Origin: Endomicrobium sp.
GTDB taxonomy: Bacteria; Elusimicrobiota; Endomicrobiia; Endomicrobiales; Endomicrobiaceae
Assembly: GCA_031283985.1 (NCBI GenBank)
Contig: JAITAQ010000054.1
Span: 1-15,978 of the forward strand
Direction of reading: 5' to 3'
DNA length: 15,978 bases
The translations under genes were made by a program, and so were the position numbers. The notes beneath the pieces are model-generated. The model saw nothing but the letters and a program-made list of their open reading frames with translations. It had not been told where the DNA came from and ran no database searches. How positions within the stretch are numbered: the first letter of the stretch is position 1; each line of letters opens with the position of its first letter. Below are positions 1 through 7,225 of this stretch, piece by piece.

Positions 1-834
1 CTTTCTCCTATTATAAGCGTGATGAGCGCTTTGATGATTTCTGTTTTGATTGGTATTGCTGCCTGCTGGAACAAATCTACAACAATCATTAGTTTGCTTG
101 AAGAATTTCATAAAATTATTCTTTCAATAGTAACAAAAATTCTCATTCCTATTCTTCCAATTTTTGTAGCTTCCACATTCTGCTCATTGGCGTATGAAGG
201 AGTTATTACAAAACAATTTCCTATTTTCGCAATAGTTGTTTTAATTGTTATTTTAGGACACTATATATGGCTTACAGTTCTTTACACAGTTGCTGCTATA
301 TACTCAAAAAAGAATCCATTTCGCGTTTTAAAATATTATGGTCATGCATATCTTACCGCCATAGGTACAATGAGCTCTGCTGCAACGCTTCCCATAGCTT
401 TAGAAAGTGCAAGAAAATCCGATGTTTTGCGTAAAGATATGGTAGATTTTGGAATACCGCTTTTTGCAAATATTCATGTTTGTGGTTCTGTGCTTACTGA
501 GGTTTTTTTTGTGATGGTTGTTTCTCAAATATATTACGGGGCATTGCCTTCCGTTGATATAATGACTTTATTCTGCTTGCTGCTTGGAATGTTTGCCGTT
601 GGATCTCCTGGGGTACCAGGAGGCACAGTAATAGGATCACTTGGCCTTATTATAAGCGTGTTGGGTTTCGATAATAATGCTATAGCTATTATTCTTTCAA
701 TATTTGCTCTGCAAGACAGTTTTGGTACAGCCTGCAATGTTACTGGAGATGGAGCATTAACGCTTATTCTTACAAAATTTGTTGAAAGCCACAATAATGA
801 TGTAAAAGATCTTAAAGTGGAGACTTTCAATTAA
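1..834 (+). CDS. SDF-family (dicarboxylate/amino acid:cation) symporter, 5' end outside window
   Basis: Inner-membrane secondary transporter of the SDF/DAACS family. The frame is open to the window edge, so the N-terminus is missing; about 277 residues are present where the family usually has 400 or more. Many hydrophobic segments are visible. Family landmarks are the HP1 hairpin (GTMSSAATLP, about 370-399), the TM7 site (ANIHVCGS, 466-489), the HP2 region (GVPGGTVIGSLGL) and the TM8 ligand site (DSFGTACNVTGD, 715-750). Two landmarks are unusual. The classical Na+-site motif NMDGT is replaced by HVCGS. The TM8 arginine that binds acidic side chains in GltPh is a glycine here (724-726). The fold assignment is safe, but glutamate or aspartate as substrate is doubtful; a neutral or other substrate, and a different coupling ion, are inferences. 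The gene stops just before a decayed region. It is intact over the part seen, but the missing 5' end could hide damage. Confidence 0.85.
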   Translation, partial: LSPIISVMSALMISVLIGIAACWNKSTTIISLLEEFHKIILSIVTKILIPILPIFVASTFCSLAYEGVITKQFPIFAIVVLIVILGHYIWLTVLYTVAAIYSKKNPFRVLKYYGHAYLTAIGTMSSAATLPIALESARKSDVLRKDMVDFGIPLFANIHVCGSVLTEVFFVMVVSQIYYGALPSVDIMTLFCLLLGMFAVGSPGVPGGTVIGSLGLIISVLGFDNNAIAIILSIFALQDSFGTACNVTGDGALTLILTKFVESHNNDVKDLKVETFN

Positions 835-840
835 AAAAAT

Positions 841-1107
841 GCTAGTATTAAGTTTTGTATCAGCTATGAAGGTATAGATGATAGAGTACTTTCAAACATT
901 GCTTTTGGTTCTGCAGACAGCGTTACGCAAAATTTATGAATTATGGCAGACGTAGTCGGAACAGTTATAATGCAGAGAACTCTTGAGGCATCTGCAGCGT
1001 CATTTTTGTTTTTTGAAGAAAATGGAACAGTTTTTGTGCGTGTTAAAGTCGGGAGAAGTAATGGACTTGAAGTAGGTGAATCTAACAATAATAACATAAC
1101 GGTGTAA
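841..1107 (+). pseudogene. possible decayed gene, GAF-domain-like fragment
   Basis: One reading frame runs from 841 to the TAA at 1105-1107 with a single in-frame TGA at 937-939. The part after it (from the ATG at 943, 54 residues) contains the pattern DVVGTVIMQRTLEASAASFL, then FFEENG and VGRSNGLEVGE. This resembles the first half of a GAF domain, the ligand-binding module of signalling proteins, though this is only an impression by eye. No ribosome binding site is evident and no downstream half follows. I infer a remnant of a larger signalling gene. It could instead be chance open sequence. Confidence 0.3.
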
Positions 1108-1472
1108 ACGACACATATAAACAAGTAAAAGCAAATGAGAATCTCAGACTTTTGCAATACTTTACAACAGATTTAAATCACTTTAATACAAGCGGAATAA
1201 ATATTTACTAAGCTTAAATTTTAAACCTTCTATAAACCACAACTAAAGATTGTACGTATGGGGAAATAATGATATTCACTATAAGTCTTCAAAATCGGGA
1301 CCTTATTGGATTTGGCGTAAGTATAGCCCAAGCAATAAATGATAACTTTGGAAATATTTGCAAGATGTGGATATAAGTGACATTTTTTTGATGATTATGA
1401 TAGTTATATGGTATAAGTATAGCGTTTAGTGTCTAGTTTTTAAATTTTAAAGAGTATTTGTTTATTTTTATT
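1108..1472. other. gap without a recognisable gene
   Basis: No gene is recognised in this ~365-base stretch. A 35-codon frame at 1269-1376 (+) reads as plausible protein (ISLQNRDLIGFGVSIAQAIN) but has no ribosome binding site and no family I can name. With the preceding fragment it looks like eroding coding DNA. Confidence 0.4.
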
Positions 1473-1518
1473 AATCAACAAGGATGTCTCAAAATTGAGA
1501 CATCCTTGTTGATTTTTT
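1473..1518 (+). terminator. strong rho-independent terminator
   Basis: A perfect 20-base inverted repeat has left arm 1473-1492 and right arm 1495-1514, separated by only two bases, so in practice it is a stem of about 18 bp with a small A/T loop. It runs into a T tract at 1513-1518. The T tract is on the plus strand, so it ends rightward transcription from the symporter region. The opposite flank is not T-rich when read leftward, so it is a poor terminator for the minus-strand lipoprotein. Confidence 0.85.
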
Positions 1519-1620
1519 GTGCAAGTTTTAACCAACCCTGCTAAGATGTTCGGAACCTTACAGATAAAACAGACCTTTCAATTGGAATAATTGGGAAGTC
1601 TATCAAATTCATACTCTTGC

Positions 1621-1779
1621 TTATTTGCTCTCTTGAGAAGCTGAAGGATCAGCAGGTGGTGCATTTTCACATTCTTCTACAGTTACAGGTGCTTCTTCTG
1701 CCTTTTTGCTGCAGCAACAAGCTGCCAATGCAAAAGTAAATACTGCAAACATTGCTGCAAACAACACAAATTTTTTCAT
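1621..1779 (-). CDS. small lipoprotein, 52 residues
   Basis: A short gene read leftward from the ATG at 1777-1779 to the TAA at 1621-1623. The product begins MKKFVLFAAMFAVFTFALAAC, a textbook lipoprotein signal: two lysines, a hydrophobic core, then the lipobox L18-A19-A20-C21. Cys21 would be lipidated and is followed by two more cysteines. The mature part is about 32 residues, rich in Ala, Glu, Pro and Ser with one further Cys (C37), and looks disordered. An AAGGAG ribosome binding site lies 8 bases before the ATG, and a good promoter sits further upstream. Both make this a real gene despite its size. Small lipoproteins of this shape often tether or space the cell envelope (compare Lpp and entericidin), but no family is recognised and the function is unknown. 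There is no partner gene in the same operon. Confidence 0.8.
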   Translation of the reverse strand: MKKFVLFAAMFAVFTFALAACCCSKKAEEAPVTVEECENAPPADPSASQESK

Positions 1780-1817
1780 CTTTATTTCTCCTTAAAATAG
1801 TTAACTACTATGTAACA

Positions 1818-1846
1818 ATTTTATATCTTTTGTCATTCTTTTGCAA
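1818..1846 (-). promoter_or_regulatory. sigma70-type promoter of the small lipoprotein
   Basis: Read on the minus strand: -35 box TTGCAA (1841-1846), a 17-base spacer, and -10 box TAAAAT (1818-1823). This places the transcript start about 30 bases upstream of the lipoprotein ATG, leaving room for its AAGGAG site. Confidence 0.6.
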
Positions 1847-2136
1847 GTTTTACTCATTTATGTTAAACTGTCGTCGTGACGATGATTTCAACATTGGTAT
1901 CGGCACTTAGCTGCGCAAATCTATTTGGCAAAGCGTATTCCAACGCTGTCGTCATCATCTAAGATTATTGTTGTTGAGACTGTTTAATTGGACAACAAAT
2001 CTTCATACTAACTTCTTGTTTATGATAATGGGAGTAGTCCGTCAGATATACCTTGAAACAATGTCACATTGTATTTTAATTATAGCAAGTCGTTGTTCTA
2101 ATCTAACAAATTTATAGATTAAGGGATCATATTTAA
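1847..2136. other. intergenic stretch with a GC-richer island
   Basis: No convincing gene. Positions 1868-1962 are clearly richer in GC than their surroundings and carry the 8-mer CTGTCGTC near each end. On the minus strand one frame reads LSADTNVEIIVTTTV to a stop and another reads DDDSVGIRFAK to a stop; on the plus strand a 26-codon frame starts at 1882. I take the island as leftover coding DNA or a small RNA region, undecided. A short inverted repeat, ACAATG-TCA-CATTGT, lies at 2058-2072 and could be a protein-binding site. Confidence 0.4.
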
Positions 2137-2643
2137 TTATTTAGTTTCAATTATTTTTTCGGTAATTTTTTTGCCGGTGTTTATTTTTGTTCCTGTGAGG
2201 ATTATATAAGATACTTTTGGAATCAACACATCCCTTACTGATACATAAACTGATAAAAGGTAAGACTTTTCGTTGTTTATAAGAATTTCAGCTTTGGGCA
2301 CGCCGTTTACTAAGACAATTTTCATAGATCTGTCTTTAACAGCTTTTAAAACTAAGCTATATGAATTGTTGCCATTGTCAGTTGTAGTATAACCATAAGC
2401 TTTTTTTTCAAAAGCTGTAATTTCTTCACGCTGTCCTTGTTTTGCATACAAAATCCAATAAGCATCCACAGGATTTTTTTTATTTATATTGCCATTTAAA
2501 TCCAACCTTGCATCATACATAACAACATTAGCATTTTTATTCCTTTCTATTTTAAAGAGATTCTTGCTTTCTGTTAAAACTTCTGTACTGTATAAAAATG
2601 AATAGATCAAACCAAAACATAAAGCGACGATAATTTTCTGCAT
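2137..2643 (-). CDS. secreted DUF4833-type protein
   Basis: A 168-residue protein with an N-terminal signal peptide: MQKIIVALCFGLIYSFLYS, a hydrophobic stretch after Lys3 with no lipobox, so probably cleaved and released to the periplasm or surface. The mature part begins near LFKIERNKNANVVMYDARL, followed by NPVDAYWILYAKQGQREEI and a later KIVLVNGVPKAEILINNEKSYLLSVYV-type beta-rich half. I recognise this as the pattern of the uncharacterised DUF4833 family (from memory, not searched). The function of that family is not established. No clear ribosome binding site precedes the ATG at 2641-2643; a TATAAT box lies on the minus strand at 2680-2685. The gene diverges from the Rrf2 pseudogene and ends toward the lipoprotein. 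It is intact, unlike its neighbour. Confidence 0.65.
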   Translation of the reverse strand: MQKIIVALCFGLIYSFLYSTEVLTESKNLFKIERNKNANVVMYDARLDLNGNINKKNPVDAYWILYAKQGQREEITAFEKKAYGYTTTDNGNNSYSLVLKAVKDRSMKIVLVNGVPKAEILINNEKSYLLSVYVSVRDVLIPKVSYIILTGTKINTGKKITEKIIETK

Positions 2644-2720
2644 TTTTAAAATCTACTTTTTAGTTTATAAATCCATATAATTATACAAAATTATTCTATG
2701 GACATTAATATTTTTTAAAA

Positions 2721-2748
2721 TTGACATTTATTTTTTTCTATGTATAAA
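2721..2748 (+). promoter_or_regulatory. strong sigma70 promoter in front of the Rrf2 pseudogene
   Basis: Consensus -35 box TTGACA (2721-2726), a 16-base spacer, and -10 box TATAAA (2743-2748); TAAAAT at 2745-2750 with an 18-base spacer is the alternative. An AAGGGA site precedes the Rrf2 ATG at 2783. The signals look undamaged although the gene behind them is broken. Confidence 0.7.
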
Positions 2749-2782
2749 ATACTTAAATGGTTAAATATTAAGGGATTCTTGT

Positions 2783-3239
2783 ATGAGAGTATCTATTAAG
2801 GTTAAATATGGCTTTGCATCTATGATATGTTTAGCGCAAAAATATAATACTGGCGAATATGTTACAGTTTTAAGTTTAGCTAAAAGACTAAAGATTTCAA
2901 AGATATATTTGGAACCAGTATTTTCTCTTCTTAAACGCGCTGATCTTGTATCGTCCATAAAAAGATCTCGCGGAGGATATTAGCTTGCAAGACCTTTCAA
3001 TAATATAACTGCATTTGACATATTATCAGCTATAGAAGTCTCATTGTTTGAGAAGTCTCAGAAATCTTTTATTGAAGTTTATTGAAGTCGAGAATGGTAT
3101 AGAGAAAACAATTCAAAATTCTGTTTTAGAAAAATTGGACACTTCAATTAAAGTAACGCTTTTGTCAATAAGTATTGAAAGTCTTGTTCTTAACGCTCAA
3201 AAACATTCGTCAGAAAATGGTTATATGTTTTATCTATAA
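2783..3239 (+). pseudogene. Rrf2-family transcription regulator, broken by a stop and a frameshift
   Basis: Rrf2 proteins are small winged-helix DNA-binding regulators, often with a Fe-S cluster (IscR, NsrR). The first 66 codons give the typical start: VKYGFASMICLAQKYNTGEY, then LAKRLKISKIYLEPVFSLLKRADLVSSIKRSRGGY. A TAG at 2981-2983 interrupts exactly where the family continues GGYxLARP. The same frame goes on as LARPFNNITAFDILSAIE until a TGA at 3084-3086. The C-terminal helix (VLEKLDTSIKVTLLSISIESL) lies one frame later and ends at 3239. The shift is explained by a 10-bp tandem duplication at 3069-3088. The three conserved Fe-S cysteines of IscR-type members are not seen in the linker, so the ancestor may have been a cluster-free member. 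The product is surely non-functional unless both lesions are bypassed. Confidence 0.9.
3069..3088 (+). repeat. 10-bp tandem duplication causing the Rrf2 frameshift
   Basis: TTATTGAAGT occurs twice in a row (3069-3078 and 3079-3088). Removing one copy joins QKSFIEV directly to ENGIEKT and restores the Rrf2 reading frame through to the TAA at 3239. Confidence 0.9.
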
Positions 3240-3281
3240 TTAAAAATATTTTAGTTTTTAGAAATTTAAAGAGGAATTATA

Positions 3282-3317
3282 ATGAAGAAATTAGTATTAA
3301 TGATTATGCTTTTTTAG
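3282..3317 (+). pseudogene. gene start truncated inside its signal peptide
   Basis: After a ribosome binding site (GAGG at 3271-3274) the ATG at 3282 reads MKKLVLMIMLF and then hits TAG (3315-3317). Beyond the stop the frame continues VLAMTI to TGA. The beginning looks like a secretion signal, and the good start site suggests a former secreted protein or lipoprotein whose body is gone. Nothing recognisable follows before glmU. An 11-codon chance frame is the alternative. Confidence 0.4.
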
Positions 3318-3461
3318 GTCTTGGCAATGACGATTTGATTTAAAAATTTCCGTTTAGCTGATTTACATTTTGGGATTTGCCAATAATTTTGTACAATTTA
3401 ACCACATTGCGTGAATATTCCCTTTAGAGCAATTATGTAAATGGAATTTTCTGGGTTTATC

Positions 3462-4829
3462 ATGAAAAATTTTTCTGTAGTTATACTTGGTGCAGGCGTA
3501 GGAACAAGAATGAGGTCTTCTTTGCCGAAAATTATGCACAATCTTTCAGGCAAACCCTTGATAAAGTGGGTTATAGACGCTGTTTCCTCTTTAAATTTAA
3601 AGCCTGATAATATTGTTGTAGTGTTGGGATACGGAGCGGACAAAGTTGAAAAATATTTATCAGAGATAAACATAAAAAATTTAAAGATTGTTTATCAAAA
3701 AGAACAACTTGGTTCCGCTCATGCAGTTATGCAGGCGGAGAAAGTTTTAAAAAATTACAGTGGAAATATTTTGGTTTTAAGCGGCGATGTTCCTCTTATC
3801 AACTCTAAAACATTGTCAGCCTTGATAAAAAATAATGACAAAACTGCTTCTTCTCTTACTGTTTTAGCTGCTGAAGGTACAAATCTATTTGGCTATGGCA
3901 GAATAGTAAAAAAAGATGGTTTTTTAGAAAAAATAGTTGAAGAAAAAGACGCAAATATTTCTGAAAAACGGATAAATCTAATAAATTCCGGTATATATTG
4001 TTTTGATAAGAATTTATGGAAGGCTCTTTCAAAAGTTAAGCCTAATAATTCTAAAAAAGAATACTATATAACTGATACGGTTGCAATACTTAAAAGCATG
4101 GGCAAAAGTACATCCCTAACTGTTACAAAAGATGAAAATGAAGTAAAGGGTATAAATAACAGATTAGAACTTTCGCAAGCAGAAGCTCTATTAAAGGATA
4201 GAAAAGTAAAAAGGCTTTTTGAAAGTGGTGTAAGCATTATAGACACAAGCAAAGTATATATCTCCTACGATGCAAAAATAGGGCAAGATACTGTGATATA
4301 TCCTGGCGTTTTTATTGACACAAGCGTTATTGTAGGCAAAAACTGCATTTTGAAAGGTTCAAGTTATATAATTGATGCTAGGATAGATGACGGTAGCATA
4401 ATTTCTTATTCTTACATAAATGGAGCCATCATTGGAAAGAATGTTAAAATTGGACCCTTCTCTCATATAAGACCAGGATCAGTTTTAAAGGACAACGTAA
4501 AAGTAGGAAATTTCTCAGAAACGAAAAAAGCTGCAATAGCAAAGAATTCTAAAGTTAGCCATCTTTCATATATAGGCGACGCAGAAGTAGGGGAAGATGT
4601 AAATATAGGTGCTGGGACGATTACATGCAATTATGACGGGATAAACAAGCATAAAACGGTTATTGGTTCAAATTCATTCGTAGGCTCTAATGTTAATTTT
4701 ATTGCACCTGTTAAAGTCGGCAATAATGCTTTAATAGCTGCAGGATCAACTGTAACCCGCGATGTCCCGGCAGGTAAACTAGCAATAGCAAGAGCAAGAC
4801 AAGAATTAAAGCGTAGGATAATAAAATAA
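3462..4829 (+). CDS. glmU: bifunctional UDP-GlcNAc pyrophosphorylase / glucosamine-1-phosphate acetyltransferase
   Basis: Cytoplasmic enzyme for the last two steps to UDP-GlcNAc, precursor of peptidoglycan and, where present, lipid A: acetyl-CoA-dependent acetylation of GlcN-1-P, then uridylylation. From the chosen start the protein has 455 residues, the normal length. The N-terminal nucleotidyltransferase shows LGAGVGTRM (9-17; usually LAAGxGTRM), K23 in LPK, QLGSAHA (83-89) and the metal aspartate in SGDVPL (108-112). The C-terminal left-handed beta-helix shows IRPGS (336-340), the catalytic His in KVSHLSY (364-370) and NIGAGTITCNYDG (381-393). All key sites are present. The frame also has an ATG at 3441, but family starts match MKNFSVVIL, so 3462 is preferred; neither has a clear ribosome binding site. 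It leads the glmU-prs-rplY-pth-rlmB cluster. Confidence 0.95.
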   Translation: MKNFSVVILGAGVGTRMRSSLPKIMHNLSGKPLIKWVIDAVSSLNLKPDNIVVVLGYGADKVEKYLSEINIKNLKIVYQKEQLGSAHAVMQAEKVLKNYSGNILVLSGDVPLINSKTLSALIKNNDKTASSLTVLAAEGTNLFGYGRIVKKDGFLEKIVEEKDANISEKRINLINSGIYCFDKNLWKALSKVKPNNSKKEYYITDTVAILKSMGKSTSLTVTKDENEVKGINNRLELSQAEALLKDRKVKRLFESGVSIIDTSKVYISYDAKIGQDTVIYPGVFIDTSVIVGKNCILKGSSYIIDARIDDGSIISYSYINGAIIGKNVKIGPFSHIRPGSVLKDNVKVGNFSETKKAAIAKNSKVSHLSYIGDAEVGEDVNIGAGTITCNYDGINKHKTVIGSNSFVGSNVNFIAPVKVGNNALIAAGSTVTRDVPAGKLAIARARQELKRRIIK

Positions 4830-4886
4830 AGAATTATTTTGAAATAAATAAATGTCGTTTTCGTTTAAAGATAAGAGAGTAGCATT

Positions 4887-5819
4887 ATGAAACTTAAGAT
4901 TATTTCAGGTAACGCTAATATAGAGCTTGCAAAACAAATTACTCAAAAGCTTGGCGTTGAGTTGAGCGAAGCAAAAGTGGGGCATTTTAGCGATGGAGAA
5001 ATTCATGTAAAAATAATTGACAACGTCAGAGGAGCAGATTGTTTCATAATTCAGCCTACATGTCCTTCAGTTAATGAAAACTTAATGGAGCTTTTAATTA
5101 TAGCGGATGCTTTGAAGAGAGCGTCTGCAAGAAGAATAACTGCTGTTGTTCCTTATTATGGTTATGCAAGACAAGATAGAAAAGCCGAGCCTAGAGTACC
5201 GATTACGGCAAGACTTGTTGCAAATCTTTTAGCAACGTCTGGTGTTACAAGACTTTTAACCATGGATTTGCACGCTAGGCAGATTCAGGGTTTTTTTGAT
5301 ATTCCTGTAGATCACCTTTATGCCAAGCCTATTCTGTCAAAATATTTTCAAGATAAAAATTTAAAAGACGTCGCTGTGGTTTCTCCTGACGCTGGTGGCG
5401 TAGAGAGAGCAAGGTCTTTTGCAAAGCTTATCCATGCGGACTTGATAATAGTTGATAAGAGAAGACCTCGACCTAACGAGGCTTCTATAATGAACATCAT
5501 AGGAGAAGTAAAAGATAAAACTTGTATAATACTAGATGATTTAGTTGATACTGCAGGTACGTTGACAAAAGTTGCAGATGTCATAAAAGAAAAAGGTGCT
5601 ATAAAAATTCTTGCTGCAGCATCTCACGGAGTTCTTTCTGGAGATGCAAAACAGAGAGTTCAAAATTCAGCTTTGGAAGAGCTTGTAATAACTGATACTA
5701 TTCCCTTGTCAAAAGAGGGTCCAAATGACAAGGTTGTTGTGTTAAGTGTTGTGCCAATATTGGCAGAAGCTATTAAGAGAATTTCAAATGATGAGTCAAT
5801 AAGCGCATTGTTCCTATAA
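4887..5819 (+). CDS. prs: ribose-phosphate pyrophosphokinase
   Basis: Makes PRPP from ribose-5-phosphate and ATP for purine, pyrimidine, NAD, histidine and tryptophan synthesis, in the cytoplasm. At 310 residues it has the usual class I length. Visible motifs: FSDGE (34-38), the flexible-loop PYYGYARQDRK (89-99), the Mg-binding DLHA (127-130), VSPDAGG (165-171), KRRP (191-194), and the PRPP-binding signature DDLVDTAGT (217-225). Every catalytic element is present. It lies 57 bases after glmU and 37 before rplY with no terminator visible, so it is probably in one transcript. The pairing with glmU follows the widespread glmU-prs order. Confidence 0.96.
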   Translation: MKLKIISGNANIELAKQITQKLGVELSEAKVGHFSDGEIHVKIIDNVRGADCFIIQPTCPSVNENLMELLIIADALKRASARRITAVVPYYGYARQDRKAEPRVPITARLVANLLATSGVTRLLTMDLHARQIQGFFDIPVDHLYAKPILSKYFQDKNLKDVAVVSPDAGGVERARSFAKLIHADLIIVDKRRPRPNEASIMNIIGEVKDKTCIILDDLVDTAGTLTKVADVIKEKGAIKILAAASHGVLSGDAKQRVQNSALEELVITDTIPLSKEGPNDKVVVLSVVPILAEAIKRISNDESISALFL

Positions 5820-5856
5820 AAATAAACTGCTGTCGTAATAACAATGGAGGATTGTA

Positions 5857-6543
5857 ATGAATGAAGTAATTTTAGATGTTGAATTAAGAGCATCTGTTAC
5901 TAAGGGAGGACTTTCTTCTTTGAAAAAAGAAGGAAAAATTCCGGCTGTATTTTATGGAAAAAATGTTAAACATGAAACTATATCTATTAATGCTAAAGCT
6001 TTTGCTTCAGTAATAAAAGCAAATGGAGCAAATGTAATTATAAATTTAAACTTTAAAGACGGCAAGAAGCCAGCTATTGTGAAGGAAATTCAAAGAGACG
6101 TTTTGACTCAATATCCTATTCACATAGATTTTCACTCAATTTCTCTTGAAGATAAAGTTGAACTTTTGGTTCCTGTACACATTGACGGCGTTGCAGATGG
6201 CGTTAAGAATTTTGGTGGCACGATGGAATTTATCGTTAGAGAAGTTAAAGTTAAAGCATTCCCTAAAAATATTCCTCAAAAGATTAGTGTAGATGTAAGC
6301 ACTCTTAGCATAGGTCAGGGAATAGCCATAGCTGACTTGCCTAAACTTGAAGGTATTGATTATGTCCAGGATCCTTCAACATTGATTATTAATATTATAG
6401 CTGCAAAAGTTGAGAAAGAAAAACCTGCAGATGCGACAATAGGAACAGCGCTTGCTCAGCCGGAGGTTATAAGCAAAGGCAAGAAGGATAAAGAAGGTGA
6501 AGAAGGAGCAGCAGTGGTTCCTTCTCCAGCAACAAAGAAATAA
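5857..6543 (+). CDS. rplY: ribosomal protein bL25, long CTC/TL5 form
   Basis: 5S rRNA-binding protein of the large ribosomal subunit. At 228 residues it is the long two-domain form, not the ~94-residue E. coli form. The N-terminal domain (about 1-95) has the typical VTKGGLSSLKKEGKIPAVFYG start and PAIVKEIQRD...IHIDF pattern. The C-terminal beta domain (about 100-188) has LVPVHIDGVADGVKNFGG and LSIGQGIAIADLP. A charged Lys/Glu/Ala tail follows (about 190-228), probably disordered. A strong GGAGG site precedes the ATG by about 7 bases, fitting a highly expressed gene. Its place between prs and pth is the classical one for ctc. Confidence 0.95.
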   Translation: MNEVILDVELRASVTKGGLSSLKKEGKIPAVFYGKNVKHETISINAKAFASVIKANGANVIINLNFKDGKKPAIVKEIQRDVLTQYPIHIDFHSISLEDKVELLVPVHIDGVADGVKNFGGTMEFIVREVKVKAFPKNIPQKISVDVSTLSIGQGIAIADLPKLEGIDYVQDPSTLIINIIAAKVEKEKPADATIGTALAQPEVISKGKKDKEGEEGAAVVPSPATKK

Positions 6544-6566
6544 TAAAATAGATTACGGAGTTGCCA

Positions 6567-7163
6567 GTGTCTAAACAAATTAAACTTTTTGTCGGACTTG
6601 GCAATCCCGGGCGTAAATATAAAAATACCCGTCATAATCTCGGTTTTATGATTCTGGACTCAATAGCTTTGGCTAAAGGTCTTGAGTTTAAAAATTGGGA
6701 CAATGTAGCGGATATTTCTTTTTATAAGGTTTCTTCTATAGAAAAAGTATGGCTTTTGAAGCCTACTACTTTTATGAATCTTTCCGGAGACGCCGTATCA
6801 TCTTTTGCAAAATATTATAAAATCAGTACAGAAGAGATAATTATTTGTTACGATGATTTTTCAATACCTCTTGGCGGATATAAAATTAAAATGTCCGGCT
6901 CTGCAGGCGGTGGACACAATGGTATAAAATCCATCATAGAACGGCTTCATACGGATAAATTTCCGAGAATAAAATTCGGCATAGGTCCATTACCAAAATT
7001 TATGGACATGGCTGATTTTGTTTTGTCAAAATTTGCGAAAGAAGATGAAAATAAAATAAGTTTAGTAAAAAAGCTTTCTGTTGAAATTTTTGACGAAATA
7101 AATGTGTCTAATATTGATAAAGCGGCTTCTAAACTGGCAAATAAAAATAGAACCCTTGAATAG
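6567..7163 (+). CDS. pth: peptidyl-tRNA hydrolase
   Basis: Cytoplasmic enzyme that cleaves the ester bond of peptidyl-tRNA released during translation and so recycles tRNA. From the GTG at 6567 the protein has 198 residues, a normal length. Motifs: GLGNPG (10-15), catalytic His in NTRHNLGF (His23), KPTTFMNLSG, the aspartate of CYDDFSIPLG, and GSAGGGHNGIKSI. An in-frame TTG exists at 6561, but it touches the ACGGAG ribosome binding site (6555-6560) with no spacing. The GTG six bases after that site is the credible start. It lies 23 bases after rplY and is probably co-transcribed. Confidence 0.95.
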   Translation: MSKQIKLFVGLGNPGRKYKNTRHNLGFMILDSIALAKGLEFKNWDNVADISFYKVSSIEKVWLLKPTTFMNLSGDAVSSFAKYYKISTEEIIICYDDFSIPLGGYKIKMSGSAGGGHNGIKSIIERLHTDKFPRIKFGIGPLPKFMDMADFVLSKFAKEDENKISLVKKLSVEIFDEINVSNIDKAASKLANKNRTLE

Positions 7164-7225
7164 TTTTTCTATATAAAATTTCCACAACTATGTCTTGGGA
7201 CCCTTAAAATTTTAAAAGGTACTGA

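Noticed and set aside
2751..2771. Leaderless-like ATG six bases after TAAAAT upstream of the Rrf2 pseudogene
   Set aside because: The frame is only four codons, while the Rrf2 ATG at 2783 has a proper AAGGGA site.
3441..3461. Earlier ATG for glmU
   Set aside because: It adds seven residues not expected in the family and has no better ribosome binding site than the ATG at 3462.
4660..4680. tRNA T-loop-like GGTTCAAATTC
   Set aside because: It lies inside glmU codons and no acceptor stem or other tRNA arms surround it.
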